Of a DNA stretch of 64,000 nt, positions 1-12,025 are shown one piece after another. Numbering within the stretch: the first letter of the stretch is position 1; each line of letters opens with the position of its first letter. This stretch comes from Pratylenchus scribneri. Its lineage: Eukaryota > Nematoda > Chromadorea > Rhabditida > Pratylenchidae. The DNA lies in contig JAQSEB010000109.1 in assembly GCA_030063045.1 (NCBI GenBank), forward strand, positions 1,550,001-1,614,000, read 5' to 3'. Both the position numbers and the translations under genes were made by a program. The notes below the pieces were generated by a model, which was given only the letters and a program-made list of their open reading frames with translations, was not told the origin of the DNA and did no database searches.

Positions 1-798
1 TCTGGCCAATTTGGCTGCTCCTCTCCGGCTGGGATTTTTGTCAATGTTGCCGCTGCTTTCCCCTCGATTCCCCCCCCCCCCCCTTTCATTCACACATATT
101 TCCCCATTGTTTTCACCCATTTTCACATTTCCATATTTTAATTCGCCGCCAATAAAGCCCATGTAAATTTTGTGTATTTTGGAAATGGGGAAGTAAATTG
201 AGTTTGTAGGAGGGTGGGATTAATCCGCCATTTGTCCCCAGCCGTCATTTCTTCCTAACAGAGCCGGTCAGCTTGCCCAACTTTCGATTTCCGGGCATCG
301 GCTATTCCCACCGTTCGCCCCCAGTTATAATGTCATTTCCCCCTTTTCTTCGCCATCCCTTTTCTCCCTTCCCTTTTCCTTCCCCAATTCTTTCCATCAA
401 AATGGCATTATCCCAGTCGCTCTTTGCGGTGATTTGGCCCAATCTTGGCTTCGGGTCCCAGTCCCCTCCAAATGACTGGGTGGAGCCCCCTACACTCCCT
501 TTGGTCTTAATCCGGCATCCATGCCGCCTACGGTCCCCATCCGAGGCAGGGGAGAATCCCGGACCTCCCGGCCGGCGGGATTTGGCCAACACCTCTCCAA
601 TCACATTTTGGTCCCGGAGCGACAATAATAATTTTAAATGTTATTTTATTTGCCTGCGAAAAATGGCTATATCCTATCAAATGAAGATAAAAAGTTTTGA
701 AGAATCAATTTTTCAAATGGCTAAAAGCTAAACATAAAATATTTACATACTTATTAAATTTATTTTCCTATTTTTGAATTAACCAAGAAACAAAATAT
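1..798. other. No gene recognised; GC-richer, C-rich stretch
   Basis: Positions 1-620 are richer in C and in CCC/TTCC runs than the rest of the window, and then the sequence becomes AT-rich. Open frames exist on both strands (about 107 codons on minus, 302-625), but they are low-complexity and match no family I recognise. It may be upstream or intronic sequence of a gene left of the window. Confidence 0.4.
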
Positions 799-1181
799 TT
801 ATGTTCTACTTCTCTTTATGTCCATGCTCGAAGGCAGCAGGTATGATTGTAGCTGATTCTCTTTTTGTGTCTGTTCAGACATTGAATGAAGCTGGTATTG
901 TCCATAGTTGTCATTTATTTTTTCCACGAATAGCGGTATTTCAGGTTGAGGAGTTTCGCATTTTTTGGTCTCGCCAGCCCGATGATTGTGCTTCTTTGTG
1001 ATTGTGACAATCTCATTTTTAACCACTGCTCGTCCATCGCAATTTATGCCATCAATATTTTCAAATATACAACGCCAATAAACTCTTGCATATTTAACTT
1101 TTCGATTCTTATAATAATATTCAAATTCCATATGCAAGAGACGGCGTCCTCCTCTTGGACTGAGTATATATTTGGCTTTAT
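799..1181 (-). CDS. FLYWCH-type zinc finger protein, 3' exon
   Basis: A terminal exon on the minus strand. After a plausible acceptor (AG at 1182-1183) it reads through a full FLYWCH-type finger: a PRGGRRLL start, the aromatic EFEYYYKN segment, YWRC, a second Cys in INCDGRA, and the closing HNH. FLYWCH fingers bind DNA or protein and occur both in nematode regulators and in MULE-type transposons. A hydrophilic Q-rich tail of about 60 residues follows, containing PQPEIPL, and ends at a stop codon at 799. The tail resembles the C-terminus of the protease gene at 1743-2712. I did not find the upstream exon or the start codon, so this is a partial model. It could be a host gene or a domesticated transposon gene. 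Confidence 0.7.
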
Positions 1182-1742
1182 CTATGAGGAAGAAAAATAT
1201 TATTAAAATTTTTTAAAATTTGATTGGTTAAGCCTAATTCAAGTTTCTAGTCTTACATTTAGTGATTTTTTGTGAACATTTTATCAGATATAAAATTCTT
1301 GATATGTATTTAAGTTAAAATATTAATTTAATTAATTTATTTCCATGCTTTTTACAATTATATAAAATAATTTATTTTAATTTTTCAATTTAAAATTTTT
1401 TTAAATAGGGTCATTAATTTTGAAAAACAAAAATTCTGATTTTGATAAATTCGCATGGATTATTCAATTTTAATAAGGAAAATTAATTATTAAAAATTTC
1501 AACGATTAATAAGATGATTTGTTTTATTAAATTTGCTTGTGAACTAATGATTTCATGATTTTTAAGCCAAAATTAAAAAAAAAGAATTCAATATTGCAAA
1601 TAGCTGAAATATATAATATTTACTAAATTTGCGTTAAATTTTTTGATTTAACTGTGGATATGTTCTACCTCTCAGTTTATCCATGCCCGAAGGCAAGGAT
1701 GGTTTTAGCTGATTCCCTTTTTGCTTCTGATCAGTAATTAAA
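1182..1742. other. AT-rich spacer with a frameshifted tail relic
   Basis: Mostly AT-rich sequence with no gene. On the minus strand, about 1630-1745 continues the similarity to the tail of the FLYWCH gene (QKQKGNQLKPSLPSGMD here, against QTQKENQLQSYLLPSSMD there). It lies in a different frame from the protease exon just before it, so it looks like a tail cut off by a one-base insertion. Confidence 0.5.
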
Positions 1743-2712
1743 TTACGCAGGTATTGACCAGCAGATTTCTCTTATTAATTCCATTCGAAGCGGTATTTCT
1801 GGCTGAGATTCTTCATAGAATATGATCTCACCAGATCGCTGGTGCTTCTGCTCTATTAATTGGATAAATTCTGGCAATTTTTGCTCTGATTTTTGAATTT
1901 CCAATGATTGAATTGGTTTCGAAAGTTGAATTGTTTGATATTTTTGTAACCGTTGAATTGCTGGGACTGATAACTCTTCAATAATTTCTAACAATTCATA
2001 AGTTTTACTTAATATAAAAATTAATTACATAATTAAAAATATCTTACAATCTTTCTACTACCAATTCATGGAATATTTTCATTCGACATTCTCCAACTTT
2101 TTCCTGACTAATTGTCATTTTAGGAAATAAATTTCCTTGACTGATTATATCTTGGGCAAACATCATTAAAAATACCCCGCAATCGATTACATTTTTCTGT
2201 CTTGGTATTTTACTATTATCAAACCATTCAGTCTTTTTTGGATCAAATGCCAAAATTTTCAATTTTTGTAAATATAGTATTGTGAAAAATCTCAACATAG
2301 CTTCCTTGAATTTTATCTTCTCTATCATCTCAATTCCGGGATATAAGGAATCATAAAAAGTCATCCAATTTATTGACACACCGAATGCCGACAATGCCCA
2401 ATGATTATTGTTTAGATGAGCTGGTATTAGCCAAATTTTTACATTTATCAAATGCTCCAATGTAATTGATTGAAACCAATCCGGGATGAATATTCCATCC
2501 TTACGAAAATATGTAACCACATATGTCGGAATATATCCAAAAATGGAATTTTTCTTTGTAAGCAATTCAAAATAAGCGTCAATAACAAAATTGTTAACCC
2601 ATTTATTTGGATCCAATAATTCAATTAAATCCTCTTTTGGTAATTTCGATTGATATGCTGCCGTCTCAATTTGTTGAGCATTTTCTTTCCGATTTTCGGG
2701 CGTAACTCTCAT
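1743..2712 (-). CDS. Ulp1/SENP-like (C48) cysteine protease, two exons
   Basis: Exons 2048-2712 and 1743-2007 are joined by a 40-bp GT-AG intron with phase kept, giving 309 residues. The fold is that of Ulp1/SENP proteases, which cleave SUMO or ubiquitin-like modifiers. The triad is visible: His104 in NNNHWAL, Asp121 in FYDSL, an oxyanion Gln172 and Cys178 in VIDCGVF. The first ATG after an upstream stop (near 2773) is used as the start. The second exon encodes a Q/E-rich tail ending in a piece like the FLYWCH gene tail (QPEIPL), after a stretch (KHQRSGE) that recalls the end of a FLYWCH finger. C48 proteases and FLYWCH fingers occur together in some MULE transposons, but no transposase was seen here. 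The intact triad suggests an active enzyme. Confidence 0.75.
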
Positions 2713-3161
2713 TTTTTTTATTCCATCTAGCGAGTATTTTTTTGTATTTTTTCGATATTTGAATAAATATTAGATTAAATGGGAGGTCATTTTTGATATT
2801 TTTTATAGGTATTTTTTTTTTATCTATTTTTATGGTTCATTTTCTCAAAAAAATATATTATATTACTATACTCTTATTATTGGTTATCAGGTTCAATTTT
2901 ATAAAATAAATTTTCTAATTACATATTTTATTGAAAATTTATTTTTACACTAAAACCTTCATTTTAATGATTTCATTGAATATAATTATATTCTTTATTA
3001 AATTCTTTTACCTATTTAAACTACAATCAATAATCTTACGAGTTCAAAACATAAAAATAAATGGGATTAGCAAAATTTTTAGAAATTTTATTTATCTATT
3101 GTTTAATAAATAATTCTATATTGTTTAACATTAAAAAAATGGCGATTTTAAAAATGTTATT
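2713..3161. other. AT-rich intergenic spacer
   Basis: No coding exon or repeat was recognised between the start of the C48 protease gene and the stop of the secreted protein gene, both on the minus strand. It should hold the protease promoter. Confidence 0.5.
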
Positions 3162-3927
3162 TTAATCCATACCATTATCAATTTCCATCATTGACATTTT
3201 TCTTTTTCCTTTTTCTGCCAATTTGGTAATATTAGAATGAGAAGTCGATATTTCGGGTTTTTTGCTTTGAGCTGTGTTTGATTTTAATTCTTTTAATAAT
3301 TGATGAAACTTTTCCTCGGAATTCATGCTCTCTGATTGAGATGATTTCCCAACATTTTTAAATAATCCAAAGTCAACTAAATTCCATAATTATTTATATT
3401 TTTTTAATAAATTTTTATTTTACATTCTGGTGTTTCAGGAAATTCAATAAAATTTTGTGGTCTTTTTTGTGTTGTTTCATCTTTAAAAAAATAAATTCTA
3501 TTAATTAAAAATAAATAAAAATTTTGGTAATAGTCTCACTTGTCCCCAAATTTTTTCTAATTAACTATTTTTAAAAAATTTCAAACAAATATACCGGCTG
3601 ATTTTCGGCAAGAATTGGGAATTCTTTCATTAATCGATTTATTGGAGATTGTGTGCTCGCACTTGAAGTTGGGACATTTACATGGTCAGTTTGAGACGGA
3701 TTTTCAGCAGGATTTTGTTTTCCATGCGGTAATTCCTCCATTTTTTTCAACCATTGATTAAATTGTTCTTGAGAATTGGCCCTTGCTGCGGCATTTACGG
3801 GTTGAAAACTTGTTTTTTGGTTTAGATTTTGTCCAGATCCAGAAGAATTCAAAAAATTGGCTGCATTTGAACAATAAATGCTTATTATAGAAATAAGGAA
3901 AAAATTGACTATTTTATTTTTTGTCAT
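3162..3927 (-). CDS. Small secreted protein, no known family
   Basis: Three exons, 3587-3927, 3424-3497 and 3162-3376, keep phase and give 209 residues. The donor of exon 1 is the weakest part of the model, because an alternative GT eight bases upstream breaks the frame. The protein begins with a clear signal peptide (basic start, then FFLISIISIYCSNA). The mature part has no cysteine, is rich in Ser, Gln, Asn and Lys, and carries two related stretches: NSQEQFNQWLKKMEEL early and NSEEKFHQLLKELKSN late. Near the C-terminus lies a basic cluster, EKGKRKMS, that resembles a nuclear localisation signal. I do not recognise a family. A secreted, disordered, lysine-rich protein fits many nematode gland products, but that is inference. 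Confidence 0.6.
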
Positions 3928-4399
3928 TTTCCTTTGAAATAAAAATTTAATTAATTATTGATTGATTTGCAAAAAATTCTTTAATAATTTAATCTCAAAA
4001 AAATTTGTGGACTGCAATTCTGAAGAATTACAAACTCATGGGTTGGAGTTGGTGTCAAAAATTGAAAAACTCAGATTCCGGAATCGGATTCGGTTAAAAA
4101 TTATAAAAAGCACAGTAGACAGCAATCGAAATTATATAATTAATTTACCATTTAGGGAAAAGACAATTTGAACTACAAATAGCTTAATTTACTATTTAGG
4201 GAAACACAATTTGAACTACAAAGAGCAGAGTGAAAAGAAGAAGGAATTAGTAACAATAAAAAATGCATATTGCCTCTTGGTCTTGTGTTCCAAGAGAGGA
4301 ATTTAAAATTGGATGGAGAAAGAGATTTGATCTGCTGGTCCTGACCTGAATAAATGATTACACGCGCGCTGCCCTTCATCTAAATAATGAATTTTTCCA

Positions 4400-5590
4400 T
4401 GGTTATTCCCTTTTCCGTAAAGGGGATGATGGATAATCATGGCCAGCAGTTCATGAGGGAGAATTGTACGGAAAAGGGATGATCATGCCCAATAAATGAG
4501 AGAGAATTGTACGGAAAAGAGGATGATCATGCCCAATTCATGAGGGAGAATTGTACGGAAAAATGGATTGATCATGGCCAATTAATGAGAGAGAATTGTA
4601 CGGAAAAATGGATTGATCATGGCCAATTAATGAGAGAGAATTGTACGGAAAAGAGGATGATCATGACCAATTCATGAGGGAGAATTGTACGGAAAAGGGG
4701 ATGATCATGACCAATTCATGAGGGAGAATTGGGTAATAGTTCGGTTGGGGCCCCCCTTTTTTGCCAAAATAATTTTTTTATTTTATTTTACCCTAAAAAC
4801 ATGTATTTAGGGGTTTTCGATGATAGAGAATTCGAATATGGCATTAGTTTTTCCTTAGCTCTACTGGCTGAACCGTTATCGGTTCACAAACCGGTTTGGG
4901 AAAAATTGAAGTTTGATATTTTGGGCCATATTATACATCAATCGACGCGCTTCGATGTGCTGATAACGAATCTGTCATTTATTTCGCAAAAAACCCAAAA
5001 CCAAAAAAGTTATGGCAATTTAAATTTTCATAAGGGTTATAGATGACCAATGGACTAAGATGGCCATAACTTTTTTATTTTTGTGTCTTAAGCGAAATAA
5101 ATGGCAAATTTGCAATCAGCTCATCAATACGCGTCGAATGATCTATAATATGACCTAAAATACTAAAATTCAATTTTTTCGAAACCAATTTGTAAACCTA
5201 TACTGGTTCAGTAAATTTAATTCGGTAAAAATAAATGCCAAATTCGGATTCTCCATCATAGAAAACCCCTAAATACACGTTTTTAGGGTAAAATAAAATA
5301 AAAAATTATTTTGTCAAAAAAAGGGGGGGCCCCAACCGAACTATTACTGTTTACTGAGAATTGTACGGAAAAGAGGATGATCATGACCAATTCATGAGGG
5401 AGAATTGTACGGAAAAGAGGATGATCATGACCAATTCATGAGGGAGAATTGTACGGAAAAGAGGATGATCATGACCAATTCATGAGGGAGAATTGTACGG
5501 AAAAGAAGATGATCATGGCCAATTCATGAGGGAGAATTGTACGGAAAATGGGATGATCATGACCAATTCATAAGGGAGAATTTACAAAAA
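4400..5590. repeat. 44-bp tandem array, interrupted
   Basis: A unit of about 44 bp (GAGGGAGAATTGTACGGAAA followed by AGAGGATGATCATGACCAATTCAT) is repeated from about 4440 to 4732 and again from 5356 to 5580. Units differ by a few bases. The two halves are in the same register and were one array before the foldback element at 4733-5347 entered. Confidence 0.85.
4733..5347. mobile_element. Foldback (palindromic) element inside the 44-bp array
   Basis: The ends are inverted copies of GTAATAGTTCGGTTGGGGCC, and the similarity continues inward for most of the length (for example ATGTATTTAGGGGTTTTC at the left against GAAAACCCCTAAATAC at the right), so the whole element can fold into a long hairpin. 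GAGAATTG flanks both sides and may be an 8-bp target duplication, although the array itself contains that word. It holds no transposase. It is non-autonomous. Confidence 0.75.
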
Positions 5591-6307
5591 CACATAAACT
5601 TTAGTAAAAATTTACAATTTTGAAAATATTGCATCATCAAAATTTTAACGAAAAGGCCATTTGTTTGCCAAAAATTGGACAGGTCATCAAGTGGAAGGAT
5701 AATTTGTTTAGCCATATAAAGTTACATCAAAAATGTAAAAATTTGAATACATTTATTCATTCCCTTCTAAATTTAGCGGAAAACAAATTGCTCAAAATAT
5801 GAGAAAATTTTCAAAACAAAAAAATATTTAAACGAATATCAGAAAAATAAGAGGAAAATGATGATAGCCAAGGGTCGATGAACTAACAACTAACTAACGA
5901 TGATAGAGAAATATTAGATATTGTCCGAATAAAGTTTATATATTTTTTATATTTCACAATTTTTTGCAACCATTTTTCATTTATTTACTGTAAAATGTGA
6001 ATTATGCAGATCTCTTCTCTTCAATTTTTTTAACTTTATTCTACATTTGGATAATGCATAATATTTATTATTGAAATTTTTCCCATTTTAGTTTAAAACC
6101 GACTCTGTTTTAACCTAGAAATGAATTGCGGAACAAGTGACACATAAAAATTAATATTTTCAATAAAAAAAATATATAACATTTTTAATTGGAAAATTTT
6201 TTATTACATATAAAAAACATAAATGGCAATAATACAATTTATTAATAATAATTTGTCTTTTCAAATGTTAGGGTAGGGATTACAAAAAAATTTTGAAAAA
6301 ATTTTTT
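5591..6307. other. AT-rich spacer, no gene seen
   Basis: Only short open frames in AT-rich DNA. Downstream flank of the chemoreceptor gene that ends at 6308. Confidence 0.5.
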
Positions 6308-7829
6308 TCATGTTATCGTTAATTGTGGAACAACAACAATTGTATTTTTTTTGAATGGGGCCATCAGAGCATCTCGATATGGACGAAATGTCCAAAGACT
6401 GGCCAATGGATTGAAAATTGGCAGCCAATTGATTAGCAAATAAACATAAAATCCTTCGTTCAGATTCTTCATTTTTATAAATATCAAGTTAATTAAAAAA
6501 ATACCAAATAAAGCTTGAAAAATAAGCGGAAAGCAAGCCTAAAATCAATTTAAAATTATTATTCATATTTAATAAATAATTTTGTTTAGATTAAATATAA
6601 TATAAAATATCTGTATTTTATAATAAAAAACACAAATTTAAATTTTCAGAAAAACATATTTTTATTTACAAAAAAATATGTAAATATATTTTTTCCAAAG
6701 AATTGAATATATATTTTTGCGAGAATTAAATTTGTATTTTAAAAAAATATACAAATTTATTCAATTTTATTATTTTCGAATTTATCTTACGATAATGATT
6801 AAGCTTTTTGTCAATTGTTTGTTCAACTCCTTCAATCTTTGATTCATTGCATTGGCGGCGACATATTTGATCATTTTTCGGCCACAAATAATTATAATAA
6901 AATAGCATAAAAAATAAGAGAACATAATTAAAAATAATGTAATATTCTTTGTTGATTCCTGAATTTAGGATTTTAAATGAATTTTAATTTGTGCCTACAT
7001 TCATTTCAAATATTGCACATGTGATATTCTCGCATAAATCAATGGAAATTTCAGAAAAAAGATTTAAATTATTAATCAACGGTTTTCTGATTGCATTATA
7101 ACTGATACATGTTATTAAAAATGAACAAATTAATGGTATAGTAAGAAAGAGCAAATATCGACATAGAGTTATTTGAATATTTCTATAAAATTGTTTATTA
7201 ATTAAAAATTAATTTTTTTTAATAAATTTTGAAAAATAATACCGATTTAAGACCAAATAGCGGTAAAGAAATTGAACGGCAATGGCAAAAATATCCAATT
7301 GGAAGAAGAAACTCCATAATAATATCAAAAACTCTAAATGCATTGAATCGTTGAAAAATTGGCCAAATAAACCGGAAAGAATCAAATAGCCATCAAATAG
7401 GTATAAGGCATAGTTTCCTTCTACATCCAGATAAGTTCCATACTATAATAGAAATATATAAATATATATTATTATAAGTTTCTAGGCCTCATACAGACTT
7501 TATTTTCTTATTCGTTAAATTTTGGCTTCTAATTATCAAATAAATTAAATTGCTAGGCTTACTTAATTTTTGATTATGTTGGATTCTATTAATTAAATCA
7601 TTTCATTAATATTGTAAAATTAAAAAAAAAGACTTACTGGTATTCCTATACAGAAGACAATCAAAACTAGAATGTCCAGAATGCATGTTTGCAACAGAAC
7701 CCGACTATGGAGCCACATTTCTTTTGGTGTTCGATGAAGAATAAGCCAAAGTAGGGTAAAATTCAGCAAAAAACCAAATGGGGGTATTAGAAGGGAATTG
7801 GCGTGAACAATGGTAATAATCAATGGCAT
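6308..7829 (-). CDS. Serpentine chemoreceptor, str/srd-like, intact
   Basis: Five exons (7638-7829, 7243-7442, 6999-7182, 6791-6958, 6308-6538) join in phase to 324 residues, the usual size of nematode seven-transmembrane chemoreceptors. Hydrophobic segments can be assigned in order: the first two in exon 1, the third ending in QFLYRYLVLNR (the position and style of the str-family end of TM3), the fourth in exon 3, the fifth in exon 4 (ITLFLIMFSYFLCYF), and the last two in exon 5, which ends with NWLPIFNPLASLW and PYRDALM, typical of the str group. Receptors of this type act in sensory neurons through G proteins. The start is the only ATG before TM1. The str superfamily is well supported; the exact subfamily (str, srd, srj) is not. 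Confidence 0.85.
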
Positions 7830-7929
7830 TTTAATTTCTAAGTAGCAGATTTATATTGATGAAAATTTATGAAATATTAATTAAATGGCAAAATATTGAT
7901 TAAAATTTTAAATTTTATCTTAAATTACA

Positions 7930-8176
7930 TATGTTGCGGCGGCATAATTGAAAATCCGGCAAAGCTGAATATGCCTAGGCAAAACTGAAATTTCTCTAAC
8001 TGTCTACCACACTCTCTAACACATTCTTCTTTTCTTTCTTTCTTTCTTTATTTTCCCTATGTCACAAACTTTTCTCTCTATCTCTAACATAAAAAGTGAA
8101 AAATAGTGTGCAAATTTCAGTTTTGCCTAGGCATTTTCAGTTTTGCCGGTTGGTCAGTTTTGCCGCCCACATATAT
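7930..8176. mobile_element. Short foldback element with GGCGGCA ends
   Basis: The left end (GGCGGCATAATTGAAAATCC ... CCTAGGCAAAACTGAAATTT) and the right end (AAATTTCAGTTTTGCCTAGG ... TTGCCGCC) are inverted copies of each other. About 245 bp, no coding sequence. It lies just upstream of the str-like receptor start. Confidence 0.7.
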
Positions 8177-9166
8177 ATTATCAATAAATTTAAATTGTTC
8201 GAATTTTTATAGAAATCAAAAAATTTTTCAAAAATTACATCAGATTTTTTATAACAAAATCAGTGAGCTATTTTTCGCTTTACAAGCAAAACAAAAAAGT
8301 GGAATAGATCTGATATTTAATGAATAAAATTGGAAATGAGCTGACATAAATAAAAAGCTAAAATAAATTTATAGCCATTACTATTTGTACTATCTTGCCG
8401 GTTATTTCATGAAAAATATTTATATCAATTAATTTTTCGCAAATAAACCATTTACGTAATCATTTGTTTACGATCAAAGGCAGAATTCTACGAGTAAAAA
8501 TATCGCATTAAATGTTTATCCATGAATAAACAAATTAATTAATAATGCCTAGCGACAGCTATTTGCCTTATATGATAGTCATTAGTCTTTGATGTTGAAT
8601 AAAAATGAACTTACATTCGTTTAGATTTTATAATAAAAATAGTCATATTTTGAGCTCATTAAATGTAATTATGGATGGTCATAATGGTCATAATTTTATT
8701 TGGTTGTTTAATGAATACGACCAGTCCATTTTATCTGGCATTTTTCAAAATTTCCGATTCTGATTGGTTAAAATTAATACATGCATTGTTTCAACAATAA
8801 TTTTTTGCACCTTAACTTGTACTGGTCTTTTTTTTATTAAAATTTGAAAATAAATGAATTTTATTTTATTTTTAAAAAATGTTAACAGCACACTATCGAA
8901 AATGCCATAAAAGCATTTTTAAATGGTTTGCGAAAAATAATTAAACACGGCCATCAATTGTTGCTCAGGTAATTTTATAAAATTCTTTTCAAAAATATAA
9001 CAATCAACCACTAACAACAACTTGTGTTCAAATGATTTAAATATTATTGATAATTTTGATATTAACTCTTGTAAATAATTTTTTATCTCTTTTTCAATTC
9101 TTGTAAATATTGATTATTTAATTTTTGATTTTTCTAATCTTAATATTTTCTCATTAATTTTTTACC
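8177..9166. other. AT-rich spacer, no gene seen
   Basis: Low-complexity AT-rich sequence with no frame or motif worth naming. Confidence 0.5.
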
Positions 9167-9462
9167 AAATTTACTATCAAAGATCAGTCAGAACGCAAAC
9201 AATTAAAATGTCTTGCTTGGATACACACCCAGACATGATAATATTATGATCTCATCTATGTAATATACACTTTAATAAACAATTTACATTCTTGTAATCC
9301 GAACATTTTCTTAAAAAATATTCTCGATGAAAAAAGGTCAAATCTTCATTGGACATCCAATTATTTTTTCACTTTATAAACAGTAAATATTTATATTTTT
9401 AAGAGAATAGTCCATATATATGCATCGTGAACAAGGAATATATTTTTTGCGCATTGGTGTTT
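9167..9462. repeat. Left arm of a 295-bp inverted repeat pair
   Basis: This arm matches the reverse complement of 12026-12322 along its whole length (for example ATCAGTCAGAACGCAA here and TTGCGTTCTGACTGAT there; TCGTGAACAAGGAATATATT against AATATATTCCTTGTTCACAA). The arms lie 2.6 kb apart. Either both are ends of one element or they are two insertions of one repeat in opposite directions. Confidence 0.8.
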
Positions 9463-10623
9463 TTACGCATTGATGCGTCAGAGAAAAGTTCTTTTAAATG
9501 ATTTTATCAAACCAACTTTTTGGTATTTAACATTTATATATTTATATCTTGAAATCTTGAAATTGATTTAAGAAGTTTCCTAAATACTTCTAAAATCATC
9601 ATTTTTTTTAGTTTAATTCCAGTAAATTATGAAATACCCATTTTAATATAATATCTTAAACGATATTTTTCGGTTGAACACGGTAACACTTATTTTAGTA
9701 ATCGAGTCAATATTCGCGCAAAAATATTATCACAGCACCCTAATAAAGAAAAATTGGGTCCAGATTTTTCGTTTGGAGATTTTCGAAAATTTTTGTACCC
9801 TGTCGCAAATGCCATTTGCGAAGGGAAAGGAATGAATTGGATAATGGGGAAGAATGGAATGAAAATTGGATTTTTGGATGGATTTGATTAATAAAATTTA
9901 TTGTCTATCCCCCCATATTTTCGTCCCTCATTTTCTCTTTGCCTTTTCTTGATTTCCATGCATTTTGCCCATTCTTGACCCCCTTATATTAATCCAATTA
10001 ATGCTGTCCCCTTCCTCCCTTTTTGACCCCTTTTCTCATCATCGGCCTTTGGCCATCATCGATTTTCTCCGCCCATTTCTAGGCCTATTTCAACTTCCCC
10101 CATTCCTATTCAATTCACTTTTGCGAATTTCACCACCGCTTAAGTCCGCTTTAAATACCCAACAACCAGCCTTTTTGTCCATCGAATTTTTCACCACCTT
10201 TTTCCAAATGCCTGCAAATAAACTTCTTTATTTTGTTGGAATTGGGAATAATTTGGGCGAGTCAACCCAACTAATTTTGAGTCCTTGGGCCCCATCAGTT
10301 GGCCCACACAATTTCCAATCCTTTTCCACCCATTTGTCCATATTTGAGTTTTTTGGGCATTGTCTTTTGCCCACCCTTTTCCTAATCCATTTTAATAGTT
10401 GGGACAAGGCGTTTCGCCTCCAAGAAAGCCTCCCCAAATCCCAACATACCCCACTAAATTTCGATTTGTGATTTACGAAATTATATTGACCCTTCGAAAT
10501 TCAATTTATTATTTTCGAAAATTTTTGGACTTCCAAAATTCGATTTGCTATTTTCTTTTTTTTTTATTCATTCATCCATGGCCTATACGGAATTGTATGT
10601 ATTCCTTCCCATTTTTTCAAAAG
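9463..10623. other. Spacer, no gene resolved; C-rich segment
   Basis: Positions 9780-10470 are pyrimidine-rich and GC-richer, like 1-620. The first transmembrane exon of the srt-type receptor downstream should lie here or further left, but I could not find one that joins convincingly. A short frame reading HGLYGIVCIP (near 10575) could be part of it, but the intron it would need is too short. Confidence 0.4.
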
Positions 10624-11120
10624 ATCAACGCTTCACTGTCCATTCAATTTATCCTATTAGCCACTGGAAGTTTTATGGGCTCCTGCTGGCTCCCACTCTC
10701 TGGTGAAATTTGTATTTTGTTGAAATTACCCGGTTGGATTGGGGTTGGAATGCAATGTGCAATGATGGTGTTCATCAGTTTGGAACGATTAATTTGCATT
10801 AAATTTCCTATTTTGTTAGCAGAAATTCAATTAAGATAACAATATTTTTCTTGCACGCCCTATAGTATAGCGTATGTTCGAATCAGGGTTGGTGCTATAT
10901 ACCATCCGATTCCTCTCTTTAATTTTAAAATTGAAAATGAGAAATCAAAAATGATTTTCAACAAATTGGATATCATTTTTGAAGTAATTATCTACAAATT
11001 TAATAAATTTTTAAAGGAATTTAGAATACTTTGATTGAATAATTTATATAGATTATAAAAATAAAATCGATTTATATAGGTTTTAATATTTATTTGAACA
11101 CGTGAATTTGGAATTAAACA

Positions 11121-11788
11121 GATGACTTCTTTCTTTCAATGCTACCGTTTCAAAAATATTTCTTCATCCGCTCCAGGGCCATCAGTAGAAAGTAGAAACT
11201 ATAATTGAATGGAATATTTATCTCCAAGGTAAAATATTCAAAAATGCATTCGATCAAATCATATCATTGAGTAAAACAATGTTTGGTATCAAACCGAGGT
11301 TTTTACCTTCGTTGACTTCTCAACAACAGCAGAATTTGCCGGAGACAATGTCCAGAATTCATCCACCTAATCCTGTCCATCCTACACTTAAAAATAAAGC
11401 CAAAAAAGCTTCTGGTTCTAAATCAATGCCCAAAGATTATGTTGACCCTGAAGAAGCGGTAAATCGAAATTTTGATAAGCCCACATTTTTGGATTACATT
11501 GAGTATAATTTAACTTTGCCAACACAATGGTAAGCATTAGAAGAACAATTCTTAAGAGAGGATAATACCGAACAATCCATGATGCGAGCGACGGTTTGGG
11601 ATTTTTAATTAATTAGATTTTAAAAAAACAAATTTATTAATTTTTTTTTCGATTTAATTTGGTAAAATATCCCTTTTATAATTAAAATGAAATTTTTAGA
11701 TTCGACTGAATTCCGGCGTCCTACTGATGGCTCTGGAGCGGATGAAGAAATATTTTTGAAACGGTAGCATTGAAAGAAAGAAGTCATC
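11121..11788. mobile_element. Inverted-repeat element in the srt intron, with a small open frame
   Basis: 68-bp arms, 11121-11188 and 11721-11788, are near-perfect inverted copies (GATGACTTCTTTCTTTCAAT at the left, ATTGAAAGAAAGAAGTCATC at the right). Between them an open frame from an ATG at 11279 to a stop near 11531 encodes about 84 residues with a Q-rich start and the segment DPEEAVNRNFDKPTF. It matches no family I know. It may be a short cargo of the element or a trapped exon. Confidence 0.55.
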
Positions 11789-12025
11789 TTTTTAAATCAA
11801 TTTTTTGAATTTTTTCGGCGTTCATTATTCTATTGCAATTAGTGGAAACGAACTCAAACACCGGAATTCCGGCATTCGGAATCGGAATTCGGATTCCGGC
11901 CCCACCCCTGATGGGAAGTCATTGTGAAAGAAAATTGATGATCATTTATTTATATTTTTTTCTATATTATCAAAATGCAAATATCCTGATTTTAATGATT
12001 TTTTTCAGTAATGATTAATGAACCA

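Noticed and set aside
302..625. 107-codon minus-strand frame in the C-rich left edge
   Set aside because: Low complexity on both strands, no domain, and no splice partner found.
10851..10905. tRNA-like fragment (TATAGTATAGCG ... GTTCGAATCAGGG)
   Set aside because: Both promoter-box-like words are present, but spacing and stems do not allow a cloverleaf; at best it is a relic.
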